Positions 33,721-44,681 of a stretch of DNA of 64,000 bases are shown in pieces (positions within the stretch are counted from its first letter, which is position 1; each line of letters starts with the position of its first letter). The notes beneath the pieces are model-generated. The model worked only from the letters and a program-made list of their open reading frames with translations. It was not told where the DNA came from and searched no databases. Position numbers and translations under genes: made by a program. This DNA comes from Effrenium voratum (lineage: Eukaryota > Sar > Dinophyceae > Suessiales > Symbiodiniaceae): assembly GCA_963377175.1 (NCBI GenBank), contig CAUJNA010001835.1, positions 370,001-434,000 of the forward strand, given 5' to 3'.

Positions 33721-33850
33721 ATGTCGACCCCGGATTAATAAACCCCTGTTTATTAATATGGGGGTGTCTCTGGTTTTAGTGGGGATGTATCACTTTTGGA
33801 GGGGAACACCCCCATACTAATAAACAGGGGTTTAAATCTGGGGTCAACAT
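33721..33850 (+). mobile_element. TIR element, family B, best copy
   Basis: The left end ATGTCGACCCCGGATTAATA and right end TAAATCTGGGGTCAACAT are imperfect terminal inverted repeats of about 18-20 bp. Further in, AAACCCCTGTTTATTAATAT pairs with ACTAATAAACAGGGGTTT. TA flanks both sides (33719-33720 and 33851-33852). At 130 bp with no coding capacity, this is typical of a TA-targeting MITE. Confidence 0.82.
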
Positions 33851-34093
33851 TAACCCGAGCCGACTTTTGATACACTGACAAAGGACTACTATCCCTACTG
33901 GATGGACGAAATCCCGCACCACTGGGGGCTATATTCCCTTCGGCCCCCAGTTTTGACCAGGGGTCACTTTTCCCATGTGGCTGCCATCGCATGTAAAGCA
34001 CCTTGTGATCAACCCCCCCCAAAAAAAAAAACAAAAACTACTGGGCGACTGGGATACATTTTTCGCCCAACCCAGGTGGTGAGGGTGGTGTAA

Positions 34094-34321
34094 GGTTTCC
34101 CACGCGGTGCCTGTCACCGCCGGCGGATCAGCAAATACCAGAGAGCGCGCGTGCAACATGCGGCGGCATGCACGCTCATCCGGATGCAGGCCTCAAATCG
34201 ACTCGTGCGACAGGGAATAGACTTCTTCTGGGTGTTGAATAGGGTGGCTGGAAAAATTGAACATGCTCTGTTGGAGTCCCTATGGGATTTGGCCCCAGCC
34301 TTTGAAAAGAGCCATTCGTAA
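34094..34321 (+). CDS. Candidate terminal exon, helical protein
   Basis: Open from just after the TAA at 34091 to the TAA at 34319-34321, 75 codons. The product is strongly protein-like: RISKYQRARVQHAAACTLIR, then QGIDFFWVLNRVAGKIEHAL and LESLWDLAPAF, with a heptad-like alternation of hydrophobic and charged residues. A possible acceptor AG is at 34129-34130. No family is recognised. The minus strand over 34114-34347 is also open, but its composition is less convincing. Confidence 0.33.
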   Translation, partial: GFPRGACHRRRISKYQRARVQHAAACTLIRMQASNRLVRQGIDFFWVLNRVAGKIEHALLESLWDLAPAFEKSHS

Positions 34322-35540
34322 AATGCTTTGGGACCCTGGAACGGCATCTACGCATCCAGTCAAAGAATAGTTTGGTCCAATCCTCTCGCGGATTCGCGTG
34401 GCTTCTGGCAGAATACTTGGGTAATGCGCGTTCGACTCCTCTCCAACACCCAATTGTTGAAACAACATAGGGTCCCCCTCATGAACTCCCTCGTCCCCAG
34501 AACATGTTTGGGTTCGCATAGGGCCTCGTACGTCTCAAAATGGTTGGATTCCGCTTGGATTGTTCCAACGTCAAACCATAAAGCACTTTAAAGTGAGCTG
34601 GCAAGGCAGAGTGCCTTTTGAGTAGGTAGAACATCACTTCCTAATTTCAGGAAGCCAGGCAATTCAATCGGAACCAGAGGACACCAACCATCTGAAAAGG
34701 CTCCTATGTGCGTAATCCTGGCAACCCATAGAACCGGGGCTTCTTCGCCCGAGGGTTCAAGAGCCCATCTACTGAACGTTGGTAAGCAGCCCTTGGCCCA
34801 GAACCGGGAAGGTTTCCCACCCCCCCAAAACACGATCCCAGGGACATATCCATGACCTGTACCCTTTACATACTGGTTAGACGGCGGTTGTATACTGGCT
34901 ATACGGTGATTCTATACCCCATATTTTTTTTTGGCTAGTGGTTCAGGTGGTCACCATCCTTGTCCTGTTGGTTTTTGCAGATTCGGAGGAACCCTTGGTT
35001 ACCTGCAATGCAGGTACATGGATCCACTGGGTGTGAATAGTCAACCTGCTTCTATCATTCCTACCGCTGGTTTCCCATGCCAGGCAAAACACAAAACCCC
35101 CACCAGAAGTCTGGTCAAGGCAACTTGAAGACACCCACGTGTACCAGGCAAGCTGCAGTAAGAAGTCGCAAAAAAATAACATTTCATCCCGCGCAACTTG
35201 CCGAACCCTCAAACTACCGCAGAAACAGAGGGAATTGTTACCCCAACTTGTTTGAACAACAAATAAAACACATGCTTAAAATTGAGGAGTTCCCAGTGTC
35301 CAAATCATCCTTGCCGATACACCAAGAACCACCTCGGGCGGAAATGTGGCTTTGCTGAGGCTCTGGCGCCAGCTTCGAAGCGCTTCTCGCGTCTCGCTTT
35401 GTCTCTACTGCTGCATCGCACCCCACACCGGCGTCAAGAGGTCACGCTTGGGGAAAAAACGCCTCCAAAATCTCTGGTAAAAAAAAGCAAGCACCCCCCC
35501 AACCACTGCTTTTTGGAAAGCACCAAGGGGATTTTGGAGA

Positions 35541-35870
35541 TTGGACAAATCAGTTGCTAGGGCGGGGTGCTGGAAAAAGGATTCCCATTCAATGACTCCT
35601 TCACAACTTCGGAATCAGTTTTCTCACTTCGGAGAAAGTGAAGTGACACGCCCAAATTACAGCCAAACCCGGGATCGAAGCCATCCGACAAGCAAGCCAG
35701 CTCGAGCTCACTGTGTGAGCCTGGCCAACAAGCCAACAACTTTCAGTGTGGGAAATGATTCCAATATGTTCCCCCAACTTTGCAGGTTTTTGATCCAAGC
35801 AAACAGCAGTGATTGTCCTCCCGCATTTGCACTAGTGGTAGCTTCCCGTAAAAAAAAAAGGCAAACATAA
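35541..35870 (+). CDS. Candidate ORF, unknown polar protein
   Basis: 109 codons open with a Ser/Thr/Asn-rich product (TPSQLRNQFSHFGESEVTRP, then SNMFPQLCRFLIQANSSDCP) and a Lys/Arg-rich tail before the stop. No domain, start context or splice site fixes it. Confidence 0.2.
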   Translation: MDKSVARAGCWKKDSHSMTPSQLRNQFSHFGESEVTRPNYSQTRDRSHPTSKPARAHCVSLANKPTTFSVGNDSNMFPQLCRFLIQANSSDCPPAFALVVASRKKKRQT

Positions 35871-36729
35871 AGCATCCTCGTTTCAGCAAAAGGAAGTGGA
35901 TGGCATGAAAAATGAACCCACCCCCAAGTTTGCCAGTTCCATCACGCAAAGCTTACGCAAAACTTCCTTGGGGAAGGAAGAGGGGGCTGTCCCTTTTCGG
36001 CAAATGGAAGAGGATATCACTCTGGTAGCAAGGGTGCATCAAATGCTCCACGGCTAAAAACTGGAAGGCTAACACGAAACCTACAGAAACAAGGGTTGTT
36101 GGCTCTACCAAAGGTACTCAAATGTGGGACACCCCTGAAATTCGTCCCTTTAACTTTCGACCACATTCCTGTTACCTCCGAACCCACTTGAGGAGCTTCA
36201 TGAGCAAGGCCTTAGGCCTACAGCATGAGAATTCAAGTTGGGACTAGTTCCTTTACAGGCCCTTGGTTTCTCTACGGGGGTGACCCCTTTCCCTAACCCA
36301 ACATGGGGTTGCGCCTGCCTTGCACAAAAGCAGAGCTCTAACTGGATGTCCCTCTTGAACCCTCGCACCCAATCTTGCTCCGTGATCTTGGTCGTAAATT
36401 CGACTTCTCTTTTCGGGTCAACTCTCGATTCCGATTTTTTGTGAAATCGAACAAAACGAGATGTTCAGAGTTTAACTGCGCTGAACTGCACTCCTCTCTG
36501 CCGGCCGAAGGTGCGGGGTGCATCCACAGCTCCACGGGCTAAGCCCGTGTCCATCTTTGTTTGTTTTTGGTTTTCGTTTTTTCGGGAATACTTTTTAGTT
36601 TTTTTTTTTGAGCATCACATGGAAGCCGGCATCGCAACCGCAAAGTGCCAAAGGGAGACCTGATGCGAGGGCTCCAAGTGCACCTTGGCCCAACCCCAAA
36701 AAGGTCACCAAACACCATGTGTTGAGATT

Positions 36730-36840
36730 CCATAGGTGTCTTTTTTGGGAAAGTAGATGGCCCTGGTAGATGATTAAACCACCAGGTAAACCAGGGCCAT
36801 CTATGTTTCTACCAAAACAACCAAAAAAGGACACCTATGG
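36730..36840. mobile_element. Palindromic TIR element, family C
   Basis: The ends CCATAGGTGTCTTTTTTGG and CCAAAAAAGGACACCTATGG are near-perfect inverted repeats. Inside, GATGGCCCTGGT and ACCAGGGCCATC also pair, so the whole 111 bp could fold back. Other copies are at 40241-40340 and 54171-54280. Confidence 0.82.
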
Positions 36841-37343
36841 TTAAGATAATGGTTCACGTTCTTTCGACCCTAAAATATAAACTAAGTCTGAAAGGACCAG
36901 TAACCTCGGTGGAAGGGCGTTGGAGATTGAACAAGACAAACAGCTGCTGAAGCGACAACACTCACTTCCTGTGGCCATAGGCAAAGTCCAACTTGCAAGG
37001 TGAGGAACTTATGTATGGCCGACCAGCCAGCCCTCCCCCCATGGTTGTTCTTATCCTCCCCCCACCAACTGCAGCGTTCAATCATTGGCATCTTCGTGCT
37101 GCGGTCATCCCGTATGAAAAGTTAAACTTTTGGTGGGACATGCCGTGGCTGTCCTCAGATCCCCTGCGAAAGGTTAACTCTTGGTGGGCGAAATGGACAC
37201 CCCCAAACCTCACTGACCCAAAAGATCTAAAACGCGGGGACGGATGGGAACCGCCAAGATGCAATCAATGTTGCAGAACATTGTCAGTCCCGAGTCCCAA
37301 ATCTCAAAGAGTTCCATCCCTAAGAAAGGTACCCTCATCACTG

Positions 37344-37410
37344 GGTTGCTCTCCCCCCCGAACAAAAGGGCTAGGCTTTTCTAGGCTAAATGGAAAAGCA
37401 ATCTGTTTCC
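37344..37410 (+). repeat. Dispersed repeat shared with 38810
   Basis: GTTGCTCTCCCCCCCGAACA, followed by AAAAGGGCTAGGCTTTTC and AATGGAAAAGCAAT. The same order of motifs occurs at 38810-38873. Ends are undefined. Confidence 0.6.
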
Positions 37411-37512
37411 GAAATTCCGAAAGGTCCAAAGGGCGATTTGGTCACATCAAAGTCGATGAATATCGCTCATTGCTTCATCGAGCAACGGAGGGACCCTGAT
37501 CAATCTGGCACG

Positions 37513-37595
37513 CTATAGAAATACGGCTTCATTCTATGGCGTGGAACCCAAAGGAGGAACTAGAAAAAGCCACAGGATGAAGCCATGTTTCTATA
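37513..37595. repeat. 20-bp inverted repeat with 43-bp loop
   Basis: CTATAGAAATACGGCTTCAT (37513-37532) pairs with ATGAAGCCATGTTTCTATAG (37576-37595), with two mismatches. ATTCTATGGCG and AGAATGGCG flank the arms. It could be a small single TIR element; no second copy was seen. Confidence 0.8.
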
Positions 37596-37734
37596 GAATG
37601 GCGACTTCTCTATATATAGCTGTAGAAAAAGTTGGAATCCCAAGGAAGGAGGTTTGGTGAAACACCATTCTCCACCGCCGAGCTTCATCCTTAGGCCATA
37701 TGAAGGCAACCCGATCAATGGCATTGGTGGGAAA

Positions 37735-37870
37735 CTTTAGAAAACGAGGCGAAACCTGTGAAAAACCCATGAAAAAAGCATGGAAAACAATGGGAAACCT
37801 GTGGGAAACATGAAAAAGCATGGGAAACAATGGGAAAGCCCAGGTAAACCCATGAACCATGGGAAACCCC
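37735..37870. repeat. Degenerate A/G-rich minisatellite
   Basis: Irregular repeats of the type CATGGGAAACAATGGGAAAC and AACCTGTGGGAAAC over about 135 bp, with units of variable length. Confidence 0.75.
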
Positions 37871-38595
37871 TGATCAATGCTTGGCAAAAGTTGCGGATGC
37901 GACGCCTTTAAACCGGTACGTCGCAGGCATCGCTGTCGCCGCCGTCGAGAAAACAACTGTTAACCACACGCACTGGTTTTGCTTACTATTCTCATCTGAA
38001 ATGTCGATTGGTGGATTGGTTTCTCATCTCACTTCCTGACTTGTTCTTTATCACTACATATTTCCCCAAAAGCATAAAGTCCAGAAACTGTCCCAAAAAC
38101 ATGTCGTTTTGTTGGTGCTTTATTGGCAATATGTCATATTTTGGGCAACCTGATATTCGATGGATTAGTGGCTCAGCCAGAAGCATTTAACATGAGAGTC
38201 TCACTTCCTGTGTGTTTTGACCCCGTCAGTTTTGTTGACACTCAACATCTTGGCTTCGTGGTCCAAGCAACAGCCCCCCCCCGCCACATTTGATGCTGAC
38301 CAACCAACCATGTGGGTTTGTCTCAGAATAGGAATCGGAACCCCCAAACCTGCGAAACTGGTTGGTGTCCCTTTAGCTTACCTTTAAACCAACCCAAATG
38401 GCGTAGCCTCTAAAAAGACACACGCCGATGTCCGACTGTGGCTTTTTGGTCTCGAACCACACGGCGGTTGCCCGTGGATCGCAATATACGACGGCAGCTT
38501 GCTTTCGAGTCCAGCGATGGCCCGCATATCCAGAAGCATCTCAAGCCCTAGCCAACCAATTTTGACCCCGAAGTCAGCAATCCGTCCCATGAGTA

Positions 38596-38720
38596 CTGTG
38601 GATGGTTGCGAAATCCAGTTTGCACCAAAGAAACCACGGAAAACCATTGTTTGTTGGCATTTACAGGGGAATCATCATTCCAGGGATTTTCCGAAGGGGC
38701 ACGATGTTGTCCATCCACAG
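38596..38720 (+). mobile_element. TIR element, family D
   Basis: The ends CTGTGGATGG and CCATCCACAG are a perfect 10-bp inverted repeat. TA precedes the left end (38594-38595); the right flank is TG. The interior block ACCATTGTTTGTTGGCATTT, then ACAGGGGAATCATCATTCCA is nearly identical to the copy at 56380-56500. Confidence 0.82.
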
Positions 38721-38809
38721 TGAGGGGGGGGCCCAGATGCTGGTGGGGGTTCATCACTTTTGGAGGGGAACACCCCCCAACCAACAGGGCGGGTGAATTG
38801 ATCTGCATG

Positions 38810-38873
38810 GGTTGCTCTTCCCCCTGAACAAAAGATGGCTCGCCTTTTGCAGGTTCAATTGGAAAAGCCATTG
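38810..38873 (+). repeat. Dispersed repeat shared with 37344
   Basis: GTTGCTCTTCCCCCTGAACA, then AAAAGATGGCTCGCCTTTTG and AATTGGAAAAGCCATTGG. It follows a family B-like fragment (CACTTTTGGAGGGGAACACC at about 38756). Confidence 0.6.
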
Positions 38874-39179
38874 GCAAGCAAAAGCTCTAAGGGGCAAATT
38901 TGGTTTCAAAGACCGGCCGAGTTTTGACGAATGAACCCCTCATACAAAGGAAAATGGAAATGCCTGGCTACCTAAGACCCATGGTAACTGCAATGCACTG
39001 GGACATATGAGTACGTCTCCAAATAGCAGGACCCTCACTAAACCATATGGGTATGGGTCAAAATTAAAACCCCCGGGGACCGCAGGCTTTTCGTCCGCTT
39101 CTCCACGTACAAGGGTTCCATAGTGGGTACCTATGTTTGACCCACAGTCATATGGCCATGGGTCAAAATCCCGTAATTG

Positions 39180-39270
39180 CAGTGAACATCCCACTCCACC
39201 CTAAAAGTTGTCTAAAATGGGTGGCGCACCTACCCCAAAATGGTCCATTGGTTTTGACCCACAGCCATGT
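39180..39270 (-). mobile_element. Short TIR element, family E
   Basis: Minus-strand copy: CAGTGAACATCCCACTCC at the left, ATTGGTTTTGACCCACAGCC at the right, and GGGTGGCGCACCTACCCC inside. Directly upstream, 39018-39170 repeats several CATATGG and GGGTCAAAAT motifs of the same kind, probably a second, decayed element. Confidence 0.6.
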
Positions 39271-40240
39271 AAGCATGCAAACAAGCCTCACGTGGACTTC
39301 CCACATCCTTCCCTAAGGACCTTACGCCTTGCGGGGGGTTCGTTGGCAGACCCTAGAGCTACGCTACAACGAAACAGTGATTTCCTGTTCGGGACGAATC
39401 AAATTGGTCTCTCTGAGGATGTCTTGGACGTTCAACCCTTGAATTCTGGGGACTTGGACCCTGCAAAAAGCGTTCAGTGTTGGCTGGCTGAAAGGGAAGA
39501 TGATGGAAACCCACACAGACAACAAGTCAACAAAAGGTTTCTGCCTTTGGTCTGGCAATGAATTTCGAGTTCATGCAGGGGACTGACTTTTAGAAGCAAC
39601 ATGCCAACGAACCCCGAGCAACTCACAACATTCATATTCCGATGAAAGTTGTAAAGGCAGCCACCCAATTGCAATGAAGAGAACCACAAAACAGGAAACA
39701 CAACACTGGGCTCGCTAGTTTGCCTGTTTCTGGGGGTTAGAGTCAGAAACTGATTGTTTTCCTTTACCCTACCACTTAGGGGAGTGACTTTGATAACGGT
39801 GAAATCATGGGGCCAGCAACAACTAAAACACATGCCAACAGTAAAGACCCTGAATATCAATAACACAATGTTGTCAAACACGACAAGGCCGTATCTGCAA
39901 AAACTGACCTGATGTTGCCTGTGCAGAACACCCCCTTGGCCAAAGTAAGAACATGCCGAGAGCAGTGAAGCGTGAAGCGTGAAGCGGGTTGATTCCTTTC
40001 TGGAAGCTATGAGATCAAAGCCGAGGGGATTTCTGCCCACCGACCGCATTTGCGTTGGTCCCTTCCCAGCCACTTTAGCGAGCTCGCGTGGAACATTCCC
40101 GGGTAAGCTTGCAAGACTCAGGGTTCAAGTTCGGTAAAGAACATGACGCTACCCAGTTTTCCAGAACCACCTTATTGCCAAAAAGTCGACCCCGTTGAAA
40201 AGGCAGCAAAGAGCTAAAACGGGGTCTGCCCATAGTAGGG

Positions 40241-40340
40241 GGTCCTTCTGGAAGAATAGATGGCGCTGGTAGATGATTAGAACCAACCTGAAACCAGGAC
40301 AATCGATTTTCAACCAAACCAACCTAAAAATACACCTAAG
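40241..40340 (+). mobile_element. TIR element, family C, decayed
   Basis: GAATAGATGGCGCTGGTAGA and TGATTAGAACCAACC correspond to the centre of the copy at 36730. ATCGATTTTCAACCAAACCA and TACACCT give the right end. Outer ends are imperfect. Confidence 0.6.
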
Positions 40341-40828
40341 TTTTTCTGCCTATTGCCAGAGCTCAGATGTGGGCCGGCTAGTAGCTTTCGATGCGCCCGG
40401 AATCAAGTTCCGAGATCGAGTCCCGGCGGGGGCAGGAGTCTGACCTATTGGGTATGTCCGAAGTTTGCTCCGAGGATCCACGGCTGATTTCCAGCGAGGG
40501 ACCCACAAGAAAGGGGTACACTGGAAAAAATGAGATCAGGTTACTTGCCATATTCTGTCTACCCTATATGGGTGTGGGTCAAACATTTGTACCCAAAATG
40601 GAGCCATAGACCCGTCGGGAACCCTCGGGGGTTTTCATCCAGCGTTTCCCGGATGGATGTGTGAGCTCATCAAATTGGCTTTGAAAGAACTTGCTAGCGA
40701 GTATCCCAGGGAAGACGGCTGAGACAAAGCCAAAGAAAACAACCAACAAGATTGACCCCGGATCAATCAATCCCTCCAGAACTGATGTGTCCGGCCCCAT
40801 GAAAGTGATCCGGATACCGCGCAAAAGC

Positions 40829-40860
40829 GGGGGGGGGAAGGGGGGAAGGGGAAGGGGAGG
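40829..40860. repeat. G-run tract, quadruplex-prone
   Basis: A purine-only stretch with G runs of nine, six, four and four separated by AA, sufficient on paper for a G-quadruplex on the plus strand. Confidence 0.85.
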
Positions 40861-41020
40861 GCACCACATCTCTCAAATCAACCAGGGCTTTAGTTTCATC
40901 TTCCCAACCTGATGTGTTGCTCGTGCCACCGATGTTGCAGTCTGGGATCCACATTACCCTCGTTCTCAAGTGATGTGCATCAGCGGTGTCAGGGTGTGTC
41001 TTCTTTAGCGGGTTCCCTTT

Positions 41021-41389
41021 TTGGGGTTAAGAAAAGAGCGAAACAAAACCAGCTATTTCAGCGAATTATCTGTTATTTCCCCCAAGGGGACTAAGAACAA
41101 ATCGGGGTTTGGGTTGACACTATCAAAGTCACTCAAGTTACAGGTAGGGAAACACCCCCACACTGTGAGAACCCTAGTCAAACTCATGCCCCCAGTATTC
41201 CGAACACCTTTTCTGGGGGAGGGTGGGGGTCCTTTTGCTCCAGATCTTCCGAACTCAGAAACGGCCCTTGAAACCAGAGGCTTTGGACAGCTCTCAACAT
41301 TCAAAGGGGACACACAGCCACGAGGCCGACTGAAAATCCTCGGCCAAACCATCCAACCCCCGGCTACAAAACGGGGAGGCAACTCTTGA
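41021..41389 (+). CDS. Candidate ORF, unknown protein
   Basis: 122 codons. The last half is most protein-like (PFAPDLPNSETALETRGFGQ, STFKGDTQPRGRLKILGQTI) and ends with a stop. The antisense frame (41053-41469) is open across it. No domain or splice site identified. Confidence 0.24.
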   Translation: MGLRKERNKTSYFSELSVISPKGTKNKSGFGLTLSKSLKLQVGKHPHTVRTLVKLMPPVFRTPFLGEGGGPFAPDLPNSETALETRGFGQLSTFKGDTQPRGRLKILGQTIQPPATKRGGNS

Positions 41390-42533
41390 GTGAGCGTGGG
41401 GGCTTGACACGCACTGTGGGGCCGGTGCGATGCGGACACATGGCCCGTGCGTCCACAATGGATCAACAACTGAGCTCAAGTAACCCTTTCTTGGCCCACA
41501 ACAGGGGGGGGGGGTACCAGAAACTAATACGTTCAGATTTTGTGTCATAGCTAATCTTGAAACTAGACAGGTTCTGAGGAGTGTGCTTTAGATTTGTGGT
41601 TTGGGGGTTGAACCCCTGGTTTTGAAGGGTAAATGGCTGCAAACCACCAATTCACGTATGGCGAAGCTGATGTCCTACATTTGGAAGGCCATGTTCAGGG
41701 CGCTAACATCGACATGTTGAAACCAGGGAAGACTTCAAGAGCAGATCGCCAAGAAAGCTGCAAGATTTGAGACAGCCTGTTCATAGCATCTGCAAGGGTG
41801 GCCGGCAAGGACATCATTGGCATAGGGATCTATGTCCACCAGCCGGCAAGGGTGTTCCCCCACTAAATAAATTCAGATGTTGCATGCATGTTCGAGGTGT
41901 TTAGCCAAAGGAATGCCTAAGCATGGAGCAATTCTCAAATACAGTTTATGGTATGGGTTTTGGAGATATGGAGGCTATCTGCCACCTAGTCTCTCGGATA
42001 CATACTGCCTTTCAAGCATGTATAGTGGTCTATAAGCACACGCCCCTCCAACACCTATACCTGAATAGTCAACTTGAAAGCTGGCTATCTTGTGCTGCTC
42101 TTCGCGGTCCGGGTGATCTTAAGTTCGAACAAAGCTGGCATAGGGAACCCAGGCTCTTGCTCCGATTGTGAACATGCTGAACGGAATGGAGAGGGTACAG
42201 CTATGTAGAACACTGGACTCACTAGCCAAGGATCTGCCAACATTGTGCTGGTCAATGCAAAAACTATTCCCCCCTGACTTTAAGACGTGCATCGGATTGA
42301 GTGGTGATACCAAAGCACATAGTGGTGATACAAAAGCCAGAATCTGATACCCCAACGCTTCATGCTCAAGTGTTTCAACATACCTTGGTCCAACTCCAAG
42401 GCAAACAAGCAATATCTTTTCATCTTCAGAATCTGCTATGTGTGAACTTTAATGGGGGACCACATGGTGGACATCATTTAGGTGGGGATCACGTCCACCA
42501 ACCACTTTGGAGGTGATTGCAGTAATTTACCAA

Positions 42534-42655
42534 CCTTGGTTGCACTCGACCCCGCTGCAAAAGTGCAACTTTTTGTGGGTCCAATGCAAATTCAATCATC
42601 TCCCAAAAAGTGAAAGTCCCAAGATCCAACCAAATAGCCATTAAGCCAACCAAGG
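42534..42655 (+). mobile_element. TIR element, family K
   Basis: The outer ends CCTTGGTTG (42534-42542) and CAACCAAGG (42647-42655) are a perfect inverted repeat. The interior carries GCAAAAGTGCAACTTTTTGT, CCCAAAAAGTGAAAGTCC and AAGATCCAACC, in the same order as at 63872-63983. The motif AAGATCCAACC also recurs alone near 43450, 45911 and 51850. Confidence 0.72.
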
Positions 42656-42669
42656 GGGAAGTGGCCCAG

Positions 42670-42846
42670 GTCAGAAAAATAACGAGAGGTTTTGGACGTC
42701 ACGGAAAGTGCCATGGCCTCGCATCGCTCGGTCCTTCGAGCCAGGTGTCCTTGCGTTTACATGCAATCGAGGCACAGGTCCGCAAGAAGGTAGAACGATC
42801 GCCAGTAGCTCCGGACAGAGTGTGGCGTGAAACGTGGAATGTCTAT
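42670..42846 (+). CDS. Candidate exon ending at GTAAGT donor
   Basis: After the AG of CCCAG at 42668-42669 the frame runs about 59 codons to TCTAT, followed by the consensus donor GTAAGT at 42847. The product is basic and protein-like (SSQVSLRLHAIEAQVRKKVE, RSPVAPDRVWRETWNVY). A TA microsatellite begins just inside the presumed intron. The open frame extends upstream into the family K element, so the true 5' border is inferred. No family recognised. Confidence 0.36.
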
Positions 42847-42853
42847 GTAAGTA

Positions 42854-42905
42854 GATATAATATATATATATATATATGTATATAAATACATATATACATA
42901 TATAG
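42854..42905. repeat. TA microsatellite
   Basis: Alternating TA with a few TATG and TACA units; a second, shorter one lies at 42975-42993. Confidence 0.93.
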
Positions 42906-44538
42906 TCATATGTTACATAGCTCAGGGAGGACTGTGACCGTCCGACAGCTGTGGAGAGGGATAGAAAGATATTTCTATATGTATATATATATAATTATAC
43001 TTATGCATTGTTCTCACGTTGAGATCGCCACTTCATCGGGACTGGTTTAAAGGGAAACCAAATGGAAGCACATAATCTTGGGGGCTCCCCTATTTCAAGA
43101 CAGCAAACAAAACATATCGCTTAGGCTAGGGCTTAATCCTATGGACGAAATCTTGCGGGTTGCAGCACTATTGGTTTTGGACCTCAAATGGCAGATTTGG
43201 GTATCTCTCTTTTTCTTTTAGGATTTGGACCCCGCAAAACGGCTTCGGTTTCCTGTTAAAGCCACACAAAAAGGTACCGCCAAAAGAATACACTCCCATT
43301 TTAGGTCCCAATATTCTTCCTGGAAAGACCCTGGACAAATCCATATGCGACGAGCACTTCTGTGCAACCGACTTGGATGTTCCGTCCAACAAAAATGGCC
43401 ATACGGCTTTTCAGGAAGGATTATCCCACTAGTCATGCCAAACAGTTAAAGGTTCAAGATCCAACCCAACAGCATTGCAAGGTATGGCATTCCTAAGAAG
43501 ATAGTCGTTGCCCAAAGCACCCACACACAAGAAGGGCAACCTTTTGGAGGCCATGACTTAACATGGACCAAAAAGGAGAAATGAAGAGCTCAAAAGGTCG
43601 ATGCGCTTGGACAAGTGAGTGCCACCTTGCGGCCCTCGATCGAGTCTGGGAAGGCACTTGGCAGGAAACGGCCTCCGCGCTAATTCGATGGCTGGGGCGT
43701 CAATGAGCCGCTGATGTGCGATGAACCCATCGGGTCTCTTGACTTCAAGGGAAATTCGAAGTGATCATTGGGCCCCAAATCCAACGATTTTGACGTAAAC
43801 CTTGGCACTCTCAACGCAAAACGTGCTAAGTCGACGCAAAAAGGCGAGAAACCCAGGCCTTCAGATTCGCATCCATAGCCTGCCCTAAAAGTATGTGAAA
43901 CAAACAATCATTCATCTCTCTCACTTGAGACTGGCTGTTAGCGACTAAAGCTTGAACTTGTTTGCCCTACATTGGTCCTGGGTCAAAACAAACACGCCAT
44001 GTTGAGGGCCCCAAATCTGACCCCGGAGCCTTTAGGGTAGACAAAACCTATGCAAACTGGCAAAAAGTAAGTATCGGAACTCTGATTTCAGACTCTTCAC
44101 TCTTTACATGTTCAGCCTATTTGGGCAACCCGCCGCTCAAAGATAAAGCAGCAGGGGGGAACCCTCTTTGTGGGTCCCGAACCAACTTAGCACGATTGTA
44201 CTTAGAAAGAGGGGGCAACATATTCTGGACAACTGCATCAACATGTTGCAAATTGTGCAGCATGTCCGGACTCTGAAACATCTTGAACAAAATGGATCCC
44301 CACGGACTTAATTTGGTGTTCGCTCCCTATCGGTGGATAAAAAGCAGAACAAGCAGGTCAAAATTACATGTTTGCCCAATTTAAAAGGACAAGTGAAATT
44401 TAGAGAGTGGCCCGGCTTTTGCGGGACATGTTTTTGCTCGTCCGCCCATCTTCCTTCGACAAGAGACCGTAGACAAGAAACCGCATTTTGACGAGTCCTC
44501 ATAAGCAGCACAGTTTGTTTTGGGGGTCGACAGTATGT

Positions 44539-44681
44539 CATGCGAGTCAAAATCAAACCCGGTATTAACATAGTCTACCCAGAACCATGCAAAGAACTAA
44601 AAAGGCGGCGAAGACAACCAGTTATGGTTGGCACTATCCCTTACTAACCTTCATCTACGCGAGCTTTGATTGTGGCTCATG
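44539..44681 (+). mobile_element. TIR element, family F
   Basis: 143 bp, CATGCGAGTCAAAATCAAAC at the left and GCTTTGATTGTGGCTCATG at the right, inverted relative to each other. Interior blocks (AGTCTACCCAGAACCATG, AAAAAGGCGGCG, TCCCTTACTAACCTTCATCT) match the copy at 19194-19335. Confidence 0.75.

Noticed and set aside
36993..37499. Plus-strand frame of 168 codons
   Set aside because: It crosses a dispersed repeat (37344-37410, also at 38810) and family K-like motifs (GTTAAACTTTTGGTGGG), so it is not a conserved reading frame.
39474..40073. Minus-strand frame of 199 codons with hydrophobic segments
   Set aside because: No domain, no splice context and no consistent coding composition; Cys/Phe/Leu-rich text is common in the antisense of A/G-rich DNA here.
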